Shown in pieces: positions 9,607 to 18,791 of a stretch of DNA of 23,656 nucleotides. The notes below the pieces were generated by a model. That model did not search any database. It saw only the letters and a list, made by a program, of their open reading frames with translations, and had not been told where the DNA came from. The translations under genes and the position numbers were made by a program. Origin of the DNA: Pleurotus ostreatus/Saccharomyces cerevisiae fusant. Taxonomy: Eukaryota > Opisthokonta. The DNA lies in assembly GCA_024196135.1 (NCBI GenBank), contig JAMQCK010000421.1:1-23656 (forward strand), written 5' to 3'. Each line of letters begins with the position of its first letter. Position 1 is the first letter of the stretch.

Positions 9607-12217
9607 ATGGCACTCCCGCCTGGCATCGTCTTCCTTCTCAAGGCGATCCCGCCGCTGCTTTACCCCGCGGCCATCGCCTATGGCTGCCTTCGCGTCTTCG
9701 AGAACGTGAACGAGGTCAAGCTGCCCGTCTGGGTGTCAATCCTCGTCGTCCTCGCTGCGAACCCGCTGTTGTGGATGACTCAGAGTATCATGGAAGAGCG
9801 CCGCCGCCGCAGGCAGGCGGCAGCGATGGGCGCCGTCATTGCACCCATGGTACCCAGCAAGACTCCTTGGGGGCTGGACAATCTCGCCATTGTGCGTCGC
9901 GGGATGAAGGAGGACTCATTTGGTACGTTCGATATTGCCGTGGTTCGAGTGAGGGTCTTGTACTAACATGCGAGTAGTCGGTGTGCTGCAGGGTTGGTTC
10001 AAGCAGATGGGTACCACGACCTTCCGTGTCAATATTTTGGGCGATGACCAGGTGAGCGACGACATGCTTCGTCTCATCAGTCAACCTTGACCGATCCGAA
10101 TCCCAGATCGTCACGACCGAGCCCGAGCACGTCAAGGCTATCCTGGCGACCAAGTTCGAGGATTTCGACAAGGGTACGTAGACATATTCTTGAGCTGCAT
10201 GGGTAGGACCTCATCGCCAGTATAGGCCCTGTGACTGGCGATGCCTTCTACTCCCTCCTCGGCGACGGCGTCTTCAGTACCGACGGCGACATGTGGAAGT
10301 GAGTGTGCCAATCCGCTCGCTTGCTTCATCCATGCCTACCTCATTCCCTTCGTCAACATTGACCTCCCTCCTTTTGTCCATGGCGACCCCCATCTTTCGT
10401 CCATACTGCCCCCCCTTTTCCGTTGCCACTAAACATCCTCTCCTCCAGATTCCACCGCTCCATGACCCGCCCCTTCTTCAACAAAGAACGCATCTCCGAC
10501 TTCGCCAACTTCGACCGCCACGCGGACGCCATCCTCCGGCAGGCCAAGGCGCGCATCGCAGAGGGGTTCCCCGTCGACTTCCAGGACATGGTCGCTAGAT
10601 TTACCCTCGACTCCGCTACGGAGTACCTCTTTGGGTACGATGTGAATTCGTCGGGGGCGGGGTTGGGGTATCCGGAGGGCGCGCCTCAGTCGAATGCGCC
10701 GTATTTTTTGAACCATCCCTCGAATCGGTTCGTGCAGGCATTTGGGACTGGGCAGTACTTCACGGCGGCGAGAGTTCAGGCCGGGACGGCGTGGAGACTA
10801 GTTGAGTTCTGGAAGGATAAGGTGTCGCCTTTGAGGTGAGCTGGAGCATATAGGCTGACGCTGAACGTACTGATCTGATGATACGCTAAAGGGCCATCGT
10901 GGAAGAGTACATCCGCGACCTGCTTGAGGCGGCCGCGGTCGAGAAGTCCAACGTCGACGCGACGAAGCGCCCCTCGGATTACAAGCCCAAGGAGGGCGAC
11001 AATCTTCTTCAGCACCTGGTTAACTATACGCAGGGTACGCTTGGGTGTCTAGCCTTTGAATCTGTTGCTGACTGATACTTAAACCCTCGCAGATCGCAGC
11101 GTCCTCGCCGACGAGCTCATCAACCTCCTCGTCGCCGGGCGCGACACGACGTCGGGTACCTTGTCTTTTGGGATCTACAAGCTGGCGGAGTATCCCGAGA
11201 TCGCGGAGAAGTTGCGTGCCGAGATCCTGGAGAAGGTAGGCCCGACGCGCAGCCCGACGTACGACGATATCAAGGATATGAAGTGTGCGTGTCTTCGCAG
11301 TGATCTCTGCGAAGCGCAGATTGATAGGCCCTACAGACCTGCGCGCGTTCTTGAACGAGACGCTTCGAATGTACCCTATTGTGTATGTCGTTACCTTTGG
11401 TCGCTGTGATGGTCGTGGGCTGACCTTTCGTGTAGACCGGCTAACGCGAGGCAAGAGCTTGTCATCGCGTCACTCATCTCCCTTGCTCAATATCTGCTGA
11501 CAGGACGTCTAACAAGGACACGCTGCTCCCGTCAAAGAATGCGTCGAAGCCACCTATTTTTGTGCCCAAGAATACCAGGTAAAGACTGCGCTCTTCGACT
11601 AGGACGCTCGGAGCCTGACGAATGCCACAGGTGTCTCTACAGCGTCTATCTCATGCACCGGCGCACGGATCTGTGGGGACCGGATGGTGCGTCATCCTCG
11701 CTAGTTCCGCCTACGCTCGCATCCACCGCCACTTCTCTCGCTGACGACCTTCTCAGCGGGCAAGTTCGACCCCGACCGCTTCATCGACGAGCGCCTCGGC
11801 AAGTACCTCACGCACAACCCGTACATCTTCGTTCCCTTCAACGCGGGTCCGCGTATATGCCTCGGCCAGCAGGTAAGTTACCCTCTGCCGCGTCATGCTC
11901 TTGTGGGATGCCATACTGATCTCGACTTCGTCCAGTTCGCCTACAACGAGATGTCCTTCTTCCTCGTCAAGCTCCTCCAGAACTTCAGCTCTTTCTCCCT
12001 CGCGACAGATGCGCAGCCGCGCGACTCCATCAGGGCGCCTACTGCGGCTGACACGCCGGGCTCGGAGGTTGAGAAGCGCATCTTCGGGGTGCATTTGACG
12101 ATGTATTTCAAGGTGAGGTTTCTGTCAAGCTCTTTATCCTTCGATACTCACCACTTTTGCAATTAGAGCGGGCTTTGGGTGCGCATGAAGGAGGCGCCGC
12201 CGGCGCCGTCTGTCTAA
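9607..12217 (+). CDS. Cytochrome P450, CYP63-like (CYP52 clan), tandem copy 2
   Basis: Paralogue of the P450 at 3394-5976 with the same inferred role: membrane-bound oxidation of a hydrophobic substrate that the sequence does not reveal. Exons: 9607-9922, 9978-10051, 10107-10173, 10226-10298, 10449-10835, 10892-11034, 11093-11284, 11337-11382, 11436-11450, 11504-11578, 11631-11686, 11757-11872, 11936-12112, 12167-12217. They sum to 1788 nt, 595 aa. Motifs: hydrophobic N-terminus (MALPPGIVFLL and on), AGRDTT (368-373), ETLR (425-428), FDPDRF, haem loop [12 protein letters not shown] with Cys516. Coding-segment lengths equal those of copy 1 except in the first and last exons, but two introns of copy 1 are absent (within VKAIL and LNETLR). 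Exon 9 is the 15-nt micro-exon, followed by a GC-AG intron (11451-11503). Intron 4 is 150 bp, far longer than the rest (52-70 bp). An in-frame ATG at 9562 is an unlikely alternative start. Confidence 0.92.
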
Positions 12218-12599
12218 GGGCAAGACATGGGCGCCTTTTTTCGTGAATGGACTCTGTTGCGAGCGATGTTCATATGGCTGTTGTACCTCACAATCTCACT
12301 CTTTATGCCTACCTATTATTCTGTGTCACGGACTACATACTACACATCCTCAGCAAATTCTTGGACAATGTTAGCGTCGTTATAACCATCTGGATGGCCA
12401 CAATCGCTTGCGACCCCCGCCAAGCAACGAAGGATCCTCGAGAGCCAACACAAGCATCGCACCTGTGTGCCTTCATTCAGTTCGGGCCACCATGCCACTG
12501 CGCACGGCCACCCGCCTTCTTGCATGTTCCGCAGCGGCCACTTGTTTGTGTCATGGCCTCATGGTCTTTGTTTTGTTTGTGCTTATGTTTGTGACGCAC
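12218..12599. other. P450 gene 2 downstream region
   Basis: This should hold the 3' UTR of P450 gene 2. No gene is seen. An open frame starting at 12408 runs rightwards but only because the DNA beyond is pyrimidine-rich. Confidence 0.45.
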
Positions 12600-12680
12600 C
12601 ATTTGGCTCGACGCGGTCCCGTGACGTGCGCGTGTTTGTCGCCGGCATCGGCCCGGCGGGCCCGGGCGGGGTACATAAGG
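12600..12680 (+). promoter_or_regulatory. Possible promoter: GC-rich block followed by TATA-like ACATAAGG
   Basis: A GC-rich block (CGGCCCGGCGGGCCCGGGCG, about 12648-12667) is directly followed by GTACATAAGGGCGG, and then by about 1 kb of C/T-rich sequence. A GC-rich block, TATA-like element and pyrimidine-rich leader together look like a fungal promoter, or the U3 part of an LTR. No protein-coding gene is found downstream in this orientation, so the assignment is tentative. Confidence 0.3.
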
Positions 12681-13587
12681 GCGGTCCTTGCGCTTGGTCC
12701 CATCACATTGCCTTCTGCCTTCTGCCCCCATCATCCCACCCGCCAAGTGGCATTTTCTCTCTTCAAGCGCGCCCTTCTTCCCTTTGCGTTCTCCCTTCCT
12801 GCGCTCTATTGTACCGATGGCGTTCTGATCGTCGTGGCTGCCTATCGCGTCACTCGTCGTCGCCACTCATCCTCTGCTCATCGCTCCTGTTTCTCTCTTC
12901 CTCGTGTCGCCTACTATACCTTACCTACTGCCTTCCTATCTGCGCTCGTCTGCTTGCCACCACGTTCCTCAAGATCGTCGTCAAGTCGCCTACCCTCCGC
13001 AGGTGGCCACTTTGTGGCGGCTCCGTGCTTGGTTCTGCGATCGCTCAAGTTCTTCGCCGATAGATTGCGATCAAACTCTCTGATTTCTCCGGTGCGTGTC
13101 AGTATCTTTGCCACCTGGGCTGCAGCTCACGTCCCTTGCAGCTCCACGACGCCACTCGATCCGAGCGCTTGGCTGCTCCGTGCCTTCTCTCTTACGATCT
13201 CACTGCGCTCAAGGATCTGGCCTCTCTATCCCTGCTACGCTTCTGTGGAAGGCTCTCTACTTGTCTACGCAACTATGACACCTTCTTTCGTCGATGCCCC
13301 TCGAACGTCAAGGTCTGCGCAGCTCGAGTTTGTCAAGACCGTCCTCAATCGTGCCTTCGCCTCTCGCTCGACGTCCTCAAGGTCCGCGGCTCTTCTTTGC
13401 CGATATTCTCAAGCTCTCTCGCCGTTCGTCAAGACCTCTCTTTTGGTGTTTCAATCATCTCCGCTCTCAAGCCTTTCCTCCGCCCGTATCGGCCCTCCGC
13501 TCTTCCGAATGAAGACCCTTCGACTCCTTCTCGCTCGCGCGTTTACTTATTTATCTTTGTTTCTATTTATTCCTTTCTCTTTCTCTT
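12681..13587. other. Pyrimidine-rich, gene-less tract with many TCAAG motifs
   Basis: The + strand is rich in C and T and so lacks stop codons; two + frames stay open for long stretches, but the products are Ser/Leu/Arg/Pro-rich without domains. TCAAG occurs at 12969, 12981, 13045, 13209, 13308, 13333, 13377, 13409, 13429 and 13467, where about one is expected by chance in this length. Several copies sit in the longer form GTCAAGRYC or CTCAAGRYC. It may be a long leader, an old repeat or part of a retroelement LTR; no LTR ends with a duplication were found. Confidence 0.4.
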
Positions 13588-13716
13588 GGTCTCCCCCTTG
13601 GGGAGACCGGCCCCTTGTGGGCCTTTCCCTTGGAATAGGACCGCCTTCGGGCGTGCTCCGGCGCCAGGCCTCATCGTGGCCCAAGGGTGAACCTCATCTG
13701 CTCTTTGCAGATGAGG
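13588..13716 (+). other. Chain of adjacent hairpins (structured-RNA candidate)
   Basis: Consecutive self-complementary blocks fill 129 bases. 13588-13608 is a 9-bp perfect stem with a 3-nt loop. 13609-13623 is a 5-bp stem (GGCCC/GGGCC). 13627-13633 pairs with 13681-13687 (CCCTTGG/CCAAGGG) and encloses 13642-13653, a CGCC-TTCG-GGCG hairpin with the very stable C(UUCG)G loop. 13667-13670 could pair with 13678-13681. 13692-13716 is a 10-bp perfect stem (CCTCATCTGC/GCAGATGAGG) with loop TCTTT. The two CCTCATC copies (13669 and 13692) allow an alternative pairing with GATGAGG. Function is unknown: structured RNA, retroelement LTR feature, or strand-symmetrical repeat are all possible. Confidence 0.55.
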
Positions 13717-13783
13717 GCCAACTGGCGTGTCGGTTTTTGCTATTACTTTCTTGCGATTCGTTTAAAACGGATCGACGCGCAAG

Positions 13784-13890
13784 GTCCGGGTCGCAAGACG
13801 GGCGCGACCCATAAGATCGGCTCGACAAGCAAGACAGGCTCGACAAGCAAGACAGGCTCGACGCGCAAGATCGGCTCGCCTTACAAGGCC
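13784..13890 (+). repeat. 18-bp tandem repeat (about six units)
   Basis: Units start at 13801, 13819, 13837, 13855 and 13873; the two central ones are identical (GGCTCGACAAGCAAGACA) and the outer ones diverge. A shortened, weaker unit precedes at about 13784-13800. The length is a multiple of three and one + frame would read repeats of the type GSTSKT, but that frame has no plausible start or domain. Confidence 0.8.
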
Positions 13891-14218
13891 GACTTGGAAG
13901 ATTGGCTTCAAGTTTCTTCAAGGCGCCCATTCTCAAGGCGAACAGATAGCAAGACGCGTCGCGGAGTGAGAGCAAGGAGAGCACTCAAAAGCACCCGGGA
14001 AGCGTACTTTAGAGAATGTGTGCCTCAAGTCTCCCTTGGGATAAGTGCACTAGGGATCGCGGCGTGTGGCGTCAAGTCTCGTTGTGGTTTACAGGGCGAA
14101 CCTCTCGGCTTTGTCAAGAGGGCCGACTGCTCGGCATTTGAGTCTCAGGCGCAAGCTCGACGATGAATGAGAAGTCAGAGTAAATTCGCGTGCTACATAT
14201 GCATAAGCCACAAATAAT
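13891..14218. other. Downstream region of the minus-strand F-box gene
   Basis: No gene is seen. It should include the 3' UTR of the F-box gene that ends at 14219. TCAAG motifs continue here (for example near 13907, 13917, 13934, 14024, 14070 and 14116), linking this segment to the pyrimidine-rich tract on the left. Confidence 0.4.
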
Positions 14219-15799
14219 TTAGATACTTGATTCTGGGATTCCTGCCAACGTTCCACCCTCTTCCATCGCCCTGCCCATCGCTTCGGGAACACCCCACTTT
14301 TTAAAGCTGACATCCGACGACCAGTCCCACGTATATCCCTTCTCGCCCATAATCTCCTTCAGCCGCCCCTCCAACGGCTCGTTTACGTCGACATCGGACT
14401 TGCCGTCCATGAGCAGGTGCAGATGTTCCAGTCGTGGGTTCGTCCTCGACTTCACCATCTCAACGAGGACCCCGGGGTCGAACTGCAGCGACCCTTCGAT
14501 CTTGAGCACTCTGAGCTCGGGGAGCAATGTCGAGGCGCTCCCCTCCCTGGTGATCATGCGTTTGAGGACGGTGTCGCCGATAGTAGATGGACGGTCTGGC
14601 CTTGCGACATCGTTCGCAACTTTATGGTTCGCGATAGTGAATTCCTGTAGCTGGGGGACCTTCTCTAAGACGGCTACGAACTGTGCTTGGGGCATGCAAG
14701 TCTGCTTGAGGTGCAGAGACCTCAAGACGCACTGCGCGCGCTCGAGCATGGTGGTGAAGGTTCGCATGGGCCAGGTGCGCAGCTTCAGTCCCGAGGAGCC
14801 TGTGCCGACCACCGTCAGGTCCTGTAGCTCGGGCGCTTTCAGGGCGAGGAAGAGGCGAGAGAGAGCGCGGCGAGTGGGCACGTGCACGCTCAGGGCGCGC
14901 AGACGCCGGAGAACGGCATTGACGATGGGCGGCGCGTCCGACTCCCCGTCGCTGATGCATAAGTCGAGGTCGACGACCTGCTTCAGCTTCGGCAGCAGCA
15001 AGAGTATATTCCGGATGGGGGTAGAGACCGTGACCTGCAGATGCGTGAGCTGCGCCCAGGGCAGCTGGATGCCGTCTATCGGCCCGGTCCACTTGCGCAA
15101 GCGTGGCGCGTCGACGAAGACGTCGGAGTCCAGGATGGACTCGTAGGTGTGCGGCATATGCACGCCCTCGAGCAGGAGGGGCCGCGCGCCTCCCATGAGC
15201 TCGCGCAAGATGTTGGCGAGGAAGACGGGAATGGTGCATTCCCGCCAGCGCGGCAGGGAGGGCGCGAGCGTGCGGAGAATGGGCCCGAAGCTGGGCTCCC
15301 AGTAGTCCTCGAAGAAGTCGTACTCGAGTTCCAGCAGCGCGCTGATGTGCACGTACGGCAGCGGTGCCGAGCCCGAGCGCTCGAGGTAGCACTTCAGGAT
15401 GGTGGCGGCATTCGCGACCTGGCGATCGTGTTCGGCCAGCCGGGCTTTCCTTTGGGCGGACTCGAGTTCGAACTCGCTGTCGCTGTCATCGTCGGTGTCG
15501 TCGCTTTCTGACCATTCTTCCCAGAGTTCCCCGAGCTCGTACTCCTCGAGGTCAATCCGGATCTTCGGGGGTGTCCAGAACGCGGTGCTGGCGAGGGTGA
15601 TGGCTCTCCATTGACGGCAGACCCAGCCTAACTGGAGAGGTGCGACGGGAAGCTGGGGTGGGTATAGTCGGGTCTTGGAGGGGGGCAGGATCAAGGGGGT
15701 GCTGTTGCATACCCGGAGGAGGATGTCTTCCAGGACTTCGACGGGTATGCGATTGATGGGTGAGGAGGGCGCAGGGGGGAGCATGTTAACGTCCGCCAT
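14219..15799 (-). CDS. F-box domain protein, intact
   Basis: Intronless ORF of 526 codons. The F-box is at residues about 14-75 (INRIPVEVLEDILLRVC, then GWVCRQWRAITLASTAFWT), the part that should bind Skp1 in an SCF ubiquitin ligase. An acidic low-complexity insert follows at about 95-115 (Glu/Asp/Ser-rich), then a leucine-rich C-terminal region with LRR-like strands (LPWAQLTHLQVT, ELQDLTVVG, RSLHLKQTCM, LPELRVLKIEG) that would select the substrate. It is a diverged paralogue of the + strand F-box gene at 7045 and shows what that gene's full length should be. The ATG at 15797-15799 is the first in frame and is placed just before the F-box, as in the paralogue. The target is unknown. Confidence 0.88.
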   Translation of the reverse strand: MADVNMLPPAPSSPINRIPVEVLEDILLRVCNSTPLILPPSKTRLYPPQLPVAPLQLGWVCRQWRAITLASTAFWTPPKIRIDLEEYELGELWEEWSESDDTDDDSDSEFELESAQRKARLAEHDRQVANAATILKCYLERSGSAPLPYVHISALLELEYDFFEDYWEPSFGPILRTLAPSLPRWRECTIPVFLANILRELMGGARPLLLEGVHMPHTYESILDSDVFVDAPRLRKWTGPIDGIQLPWAQLTHLQVTVSTPIRNILLLLPKLKQVVDLDLCISDGESDAPPIVNAVLRRLRALSVHVPTRRALSRLFLALKAPELQDLTVVGTGSSGLKLRTWPMRTFTTMLERAQCVLRSLHLKQTCMPQAQFVAVLEKVPQLQEFTIANHKVANDVARPDRPSTIGDTVLKRMITREGSASTLLPELRVLKIEGSLQFDPGVLVEMVKSRTNPRLEHLHLLMDGKSDVDVNEPLEGRLKEIMGEKGYTWDWSSDVSFKKWGVPEAMGRAMEEGGTLAGIPESSI

Positions 15800-16472
15800 G
15801 GCGAAGGACCTTTAGAGACGTGAGTTAGAAGTTCCCCAGGTATATAAATGACAACATACTTCACTGGACTTCAGTGCTACAACGGTGAATGCTGGTACGC
15901 TCAAAAGTTGGCTGATTCGCAGCGCTTTGCCGAAGACTCGACAACCGTCGGTCTCTTCCTTAAACACGAAGTGAATCAAACATTCGGTCTCGAAGGTCTG
16001 AAGCAAGCAGCGTATATATTTGCCGGGCGTCTGTCAATGGAAAGCACGAGAACTTGAGGGAAAGAGACGCGTCGCGACCACCAAGCGGACTTTCTCACGT
16101 GGTCGCTCGCCGCAGCGACGGAGCGTGGGTTCGATCCTGTGCAATGTCGATTGCTGGCGTGCTGGTGGGAAAGGAATCCTTATGCTGAATCTCTTGAAGT
16201 TCTTGAGGTAGTGACCTTTGTAGGAGGTTGACGAGGAAATAATATATATAAGTAGGGACCCTTCAGCAGGTCATACAATAATAAAACGGTGTAAAATACT
16301 TGCTGAATGTGCGACGGAGTGTTGAACCCTTCGAAGAAAAAGCGCATACCAAGCGCGCAAATAAAATACAAAAGAGACAGTGGCCATGAGCTCTGCGCTC
16401 GAAGCAGCAGAGCTCGGTGTCGCATGCGTCCATGGCGCATGGTATCCAAATGTACAGCTTGCGCTGTACATC
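15800..16472. other. Intergenic between F-box and zinc-finger genes
   Basis: No gene is seen. It holds the promoter of the minus-strand F-box gene at the left and the 3' UTR of the zinc-finger gene at the right. An AT-rich TATATAAA (15841-15848), readable as TTTATATA on the minus strand, lies 42 bases before the F-box ATG and may be its TATA box. A pair of overlapping hairpins and a tRNA B-box-like sequence are at 16074-16140. Confidence 0.5.
16074..16119. repeat. Two overlapping, mutually exclusive hairpins
   Basis: GCGACCAC (16074-16081) is the exact reverse complement of GTGGTCGC (16099-16106). GTCGCT (16102-16107) is the exact reverse complement of AGCGAC (16114-16119). The two stems share 16102-16106, so only one can form at a time. 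An E-box CACGTG lies at 16096-16101. Confidence 0.7.
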
Positions 16473-17486
16473 CTAAGCACCGCCGTGCATCCTCCGACGA
16501 TGGCTCTTCATATCATTCTCCGTGTTGAAGGCTGCATTGCAGTCGCGTACAGGGCATTTGAACTCCAACTCGTTGGCGTGGCGTCGCATGTGGTCTAAGG
16601 CCAGGCATCGCCGATTAGCAGAATTCTGGCCCAGCGAGCGACGTACCCTTGAAATTATGGGTCCGCGTGAAAGTATGTCCGCATTCAGGACATACTCTCC
16701 CCCTGTGAGCCTCGCGGCCTTTCTTGCTTCGCCGGCGGAGAGAGGCGGCGGTTTGGGCGGCGGAGCCAACCGCCCGACGAGCCACTCGACCAGGTTTATT
16801 GGCGTGCAGCGTTTCTTCTTCCTTACCCCGAGACTGCAGTCGAAGAACGTCGGTGGCGGTAACGTTTGGCGTGGGAAACGAAGGCTGGACGGCCTCCGGG
16901 GAAGGCCAAAGTGCGGCAGGGCATGCCGCCGTGTAGAACGAGCCCGCGCCAGAAGCGTAGTCATCGCTCCTTGTATGCGGCATGTCGAACTCGTAGGAGC
17001 CTCTGCTCGAGGACGAGGGGATACCAGAACCGTCGCGATGACCGTTGAACGCCTGCGTATCTTTACAGCTCCCCAAGCGAAGGTCGACTCCGGGGGCAGC
17101 AGCGGTCAGCTGGGTGGCGGGTATAAAAGGAGCGAAGTCCGCATCCGAGAACTCGGCCTGTGCTGGAGGACAGACGATGGGCGAGTGGGCGGAATTCGAT
17201 CGGACTAATAGTGAGTAAAAGCTGTCAACGACGAGAGGATCATTTGGGGCACCGAGGACGCACTTAAGTGCGACCCGTCGACGGATTGAAAAGACGGGCA
17301 CGGCCAAAGGCCGTTAAGCGAAGGGGGAAAACCCCTCAGGTCGTCGAGGGCAGCGATCTCAGGTTGTAGCTGAGTCGCGTAGAGGGCCGCTGTCACATTG
17401 CGTTGGCGCAGTTGCGGTTCTTGCAGTTGCGGGGCGTAGAGGTATTGATCGAAGTCGGATTGCGAGTTGGTCGATGTGTAGGACAT
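16473..17486 (-). CDS. C2H2 zinc-finger protein, two fingers at the C-terminus
   Basis: Probable DNA-binding transcription factor. Exons on the minus strand: 17486-17264, 17204-16647, 16594-16473; total 903 nt, 300 aa. Introns are 59 bp (17205-17263, donor GTGCGT, acceptor ATTAG) and 52 bp (16595-16646, donor GTACGT, acceptor CTTAG). The second intron cuts finger 1; splicing restores CPECGHTFTRTHNFKDHMRRH, a perfect C-x2-C-x12-H-x3-H. Finger 2 is CPVRDC...H-x4-H near the end. The N-terminal two-thirds is low-complexity, rich in Gln, Ser and Ala, with a basic stretch (LRRRSKKGREAHRGR) just before the fingers. I chose the ATG at 17484-17486 (MSYTSTNSQSD); an in-frame upstream codon at 17573 would add 29 Pro/Arg-rich residues. 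Paired C-terminal fingers of this form are common in basidiomycete C2H2 proteins. Target genes are unknown. Confidence 0.82.
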
Positions 17487-18348
17487 GGCGGGGTGGGGGG
17501 AAGGCAGGCGACGGTCGGGGGTCGGGGGCTTAAGTTGGTCGTGGTTATGAGTCAACGAGGCCCGTGATGGCAAGTGTAGGTTGCGCCTTCGGCCAGCAGG
17601 CGTATGCTATCTCTGACGTCGGTTCACAGCTTCCCCTAAGGTACAATGGCGCTGCCTGGACCGCTCGTCCTCAGGTGACACGAGAACCCATCATGATAGA
17701 AGGCGGGTTATCGATGAAAGTGAATGGCGCATTGAAGGTGTACGCCCCGTGCAAGAGATACACCGGTGGGGCCGCACCTGCGCGGGTACAGCTTCGAAAG
17801 TTGTAGGGGCGAGGGTGAGGGTGAACCGTCGCAAGTACAAAAAACCAACGGCGGATAGCCGTAGTCGAGTAGGCAGCGAGGCCCTAAAGTTCGTAGTCTG
17901 GGGGCAGACGTATGCCTCATGAGGCCCCATTGAGAGACTTGCTTGAACAGCAAGTTGATAACGGGCAAACACTTTATAGGCGGAACTTGAGCGGAGCAAA
18001 GGGCAGACAAATGGCCCAGATCTCATCGACAGTCTCGACGGTGAATGAGGATTTCGTAAAATGTTCTGACGATATGGGCTTCGCATCTTGCAAGGGTTGT
18101 GTGCATCGAAGGGAGTTGAATTCGCCATCGAAGCAGGAAATAGGGCTATGCGAGTATCCCGAGTTGAGAGGCGCAGTTCACGCGGCGCTTGAGGAATAGA
18201 CCCTGTGTAGAGCAAAGTCGACGTTGAATGGGATAGGATGCAAGCTTCCGCGGCTATGTGACTTCGACGATTCGATCTGCCAGGATGGAATGGGTTCGGC
18301 AAGCTCAACGAAAATCGCACACCCGAGAGCGCGCACGGTGGTAGATCG
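17487..18348. other. Upstream region of the zinc-finger gene
   Basis: No supported gene is seen; a 209-codon minus-strand ORF (17691-18320) has no domain and lies in the expected leader. A minus-strand TATAAAG at 17972-17978 is a possible TATA box, which would give the zinc-finger mRNA a leader of about 450 nt. Confidence 0.45.
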
Positions 18349-18509
18349 TTAGGCAGTTGAGGGTAAGGCTAGCTTCTTCAAGAGATTTATCGCAGCTGAC
18401 GGAAGTCGAGATGATGAGACGAAAAGGAAGACAAAGGACGGTGGGAGGGACACGTACCCTCGTCAATGCAGGACCGCCAAATCTCGAGGTCCTCGTCTAG
18501 CTTCCATGT
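18349..18509 (-). CDS. Possible 3' end of a small unrecognised gene (two short exons)
   Basis: A coding-like segment at 18509-18458 reads TWKLDEDLEIWRSCIDE and ends in a strong donor (G|GTACGT). A 62-bp intron (18396-18457) with a pyrimidine-rich body, a GAC branch-like site and CAG acceptor leads to 18395-18349, reading AAINLLKKLALPSTA then TAA. The splice phase agrees and the product is amphipathic and charged. The left edge is a TAG acceptor at 18510, but I could not find a convincing first exon or ATG. It could be a small gene between NAA15 and the zinc-finger gene, or chance. Confidence 0.25.
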
Positions 18510-18791
18510 CTACGCAATATAAGTGGAGATGGTGGTGGAGGAACGTGAGGAAGTATCCTGCTGAGCCATCGTCATGGACAAGGGCAACATGCACTGTCTG
18601 CCCAGTTTGGTTCCGTCAACGGAGGCATCAGGGTCCGGCACATTCCGATCACCACCACTGGATCGTGGGACGATTTGCCTTCTTTCGGTATACATCTACT
18701 AATCTTTACAAGGCGGACAACCACCTACACCACCATGTTCTCTAACGCCAGCATTCTCACCTACACCACCCGACGTACTCACCACAAGCGC
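18510..18791. other. Spacer downstream of NAA15
   Basis: It should contain the NAA15 3' UTR. CACCTACACCACC-like sequence occurs twice near 18722-18735 and 18758-18771. If the small gene on the left is real, its missing first exon would be here. Confidence 0.35.

Noticed and set aside
12408..13814. 468-codon + strand ORF
   Set aside because: It stays open because the DNA is pyrimidine-rich, as do other + frames here. The product is Ser/Leu/Arg/Pro-rich with no domain, and it runs through the hairpin chain.
12367..14190. Solo LTR with TGTTAG... start and ...CTACA end
   Set aside because: The flanking bases are not a target duplication and the ends are not inverted repeats of each other, so the boundaries are arbitrary.
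16123..16142. tRNA gene suggested by the B-box-like GGGTTCGATCC on the + strand
   Set aside because: The bases on either side do not form a 5-bp T stem, and no acceptor stem or anticodon arm fits. It may be only a relic.
17691..18320. 209-codon minus-strand ORF upstream of the zinc-finger gene
   Set aside because: There is no recognisable domain, no splice-supported link to a neighbour, and it lies where the zinc-finger gene's promoter and leader should be.
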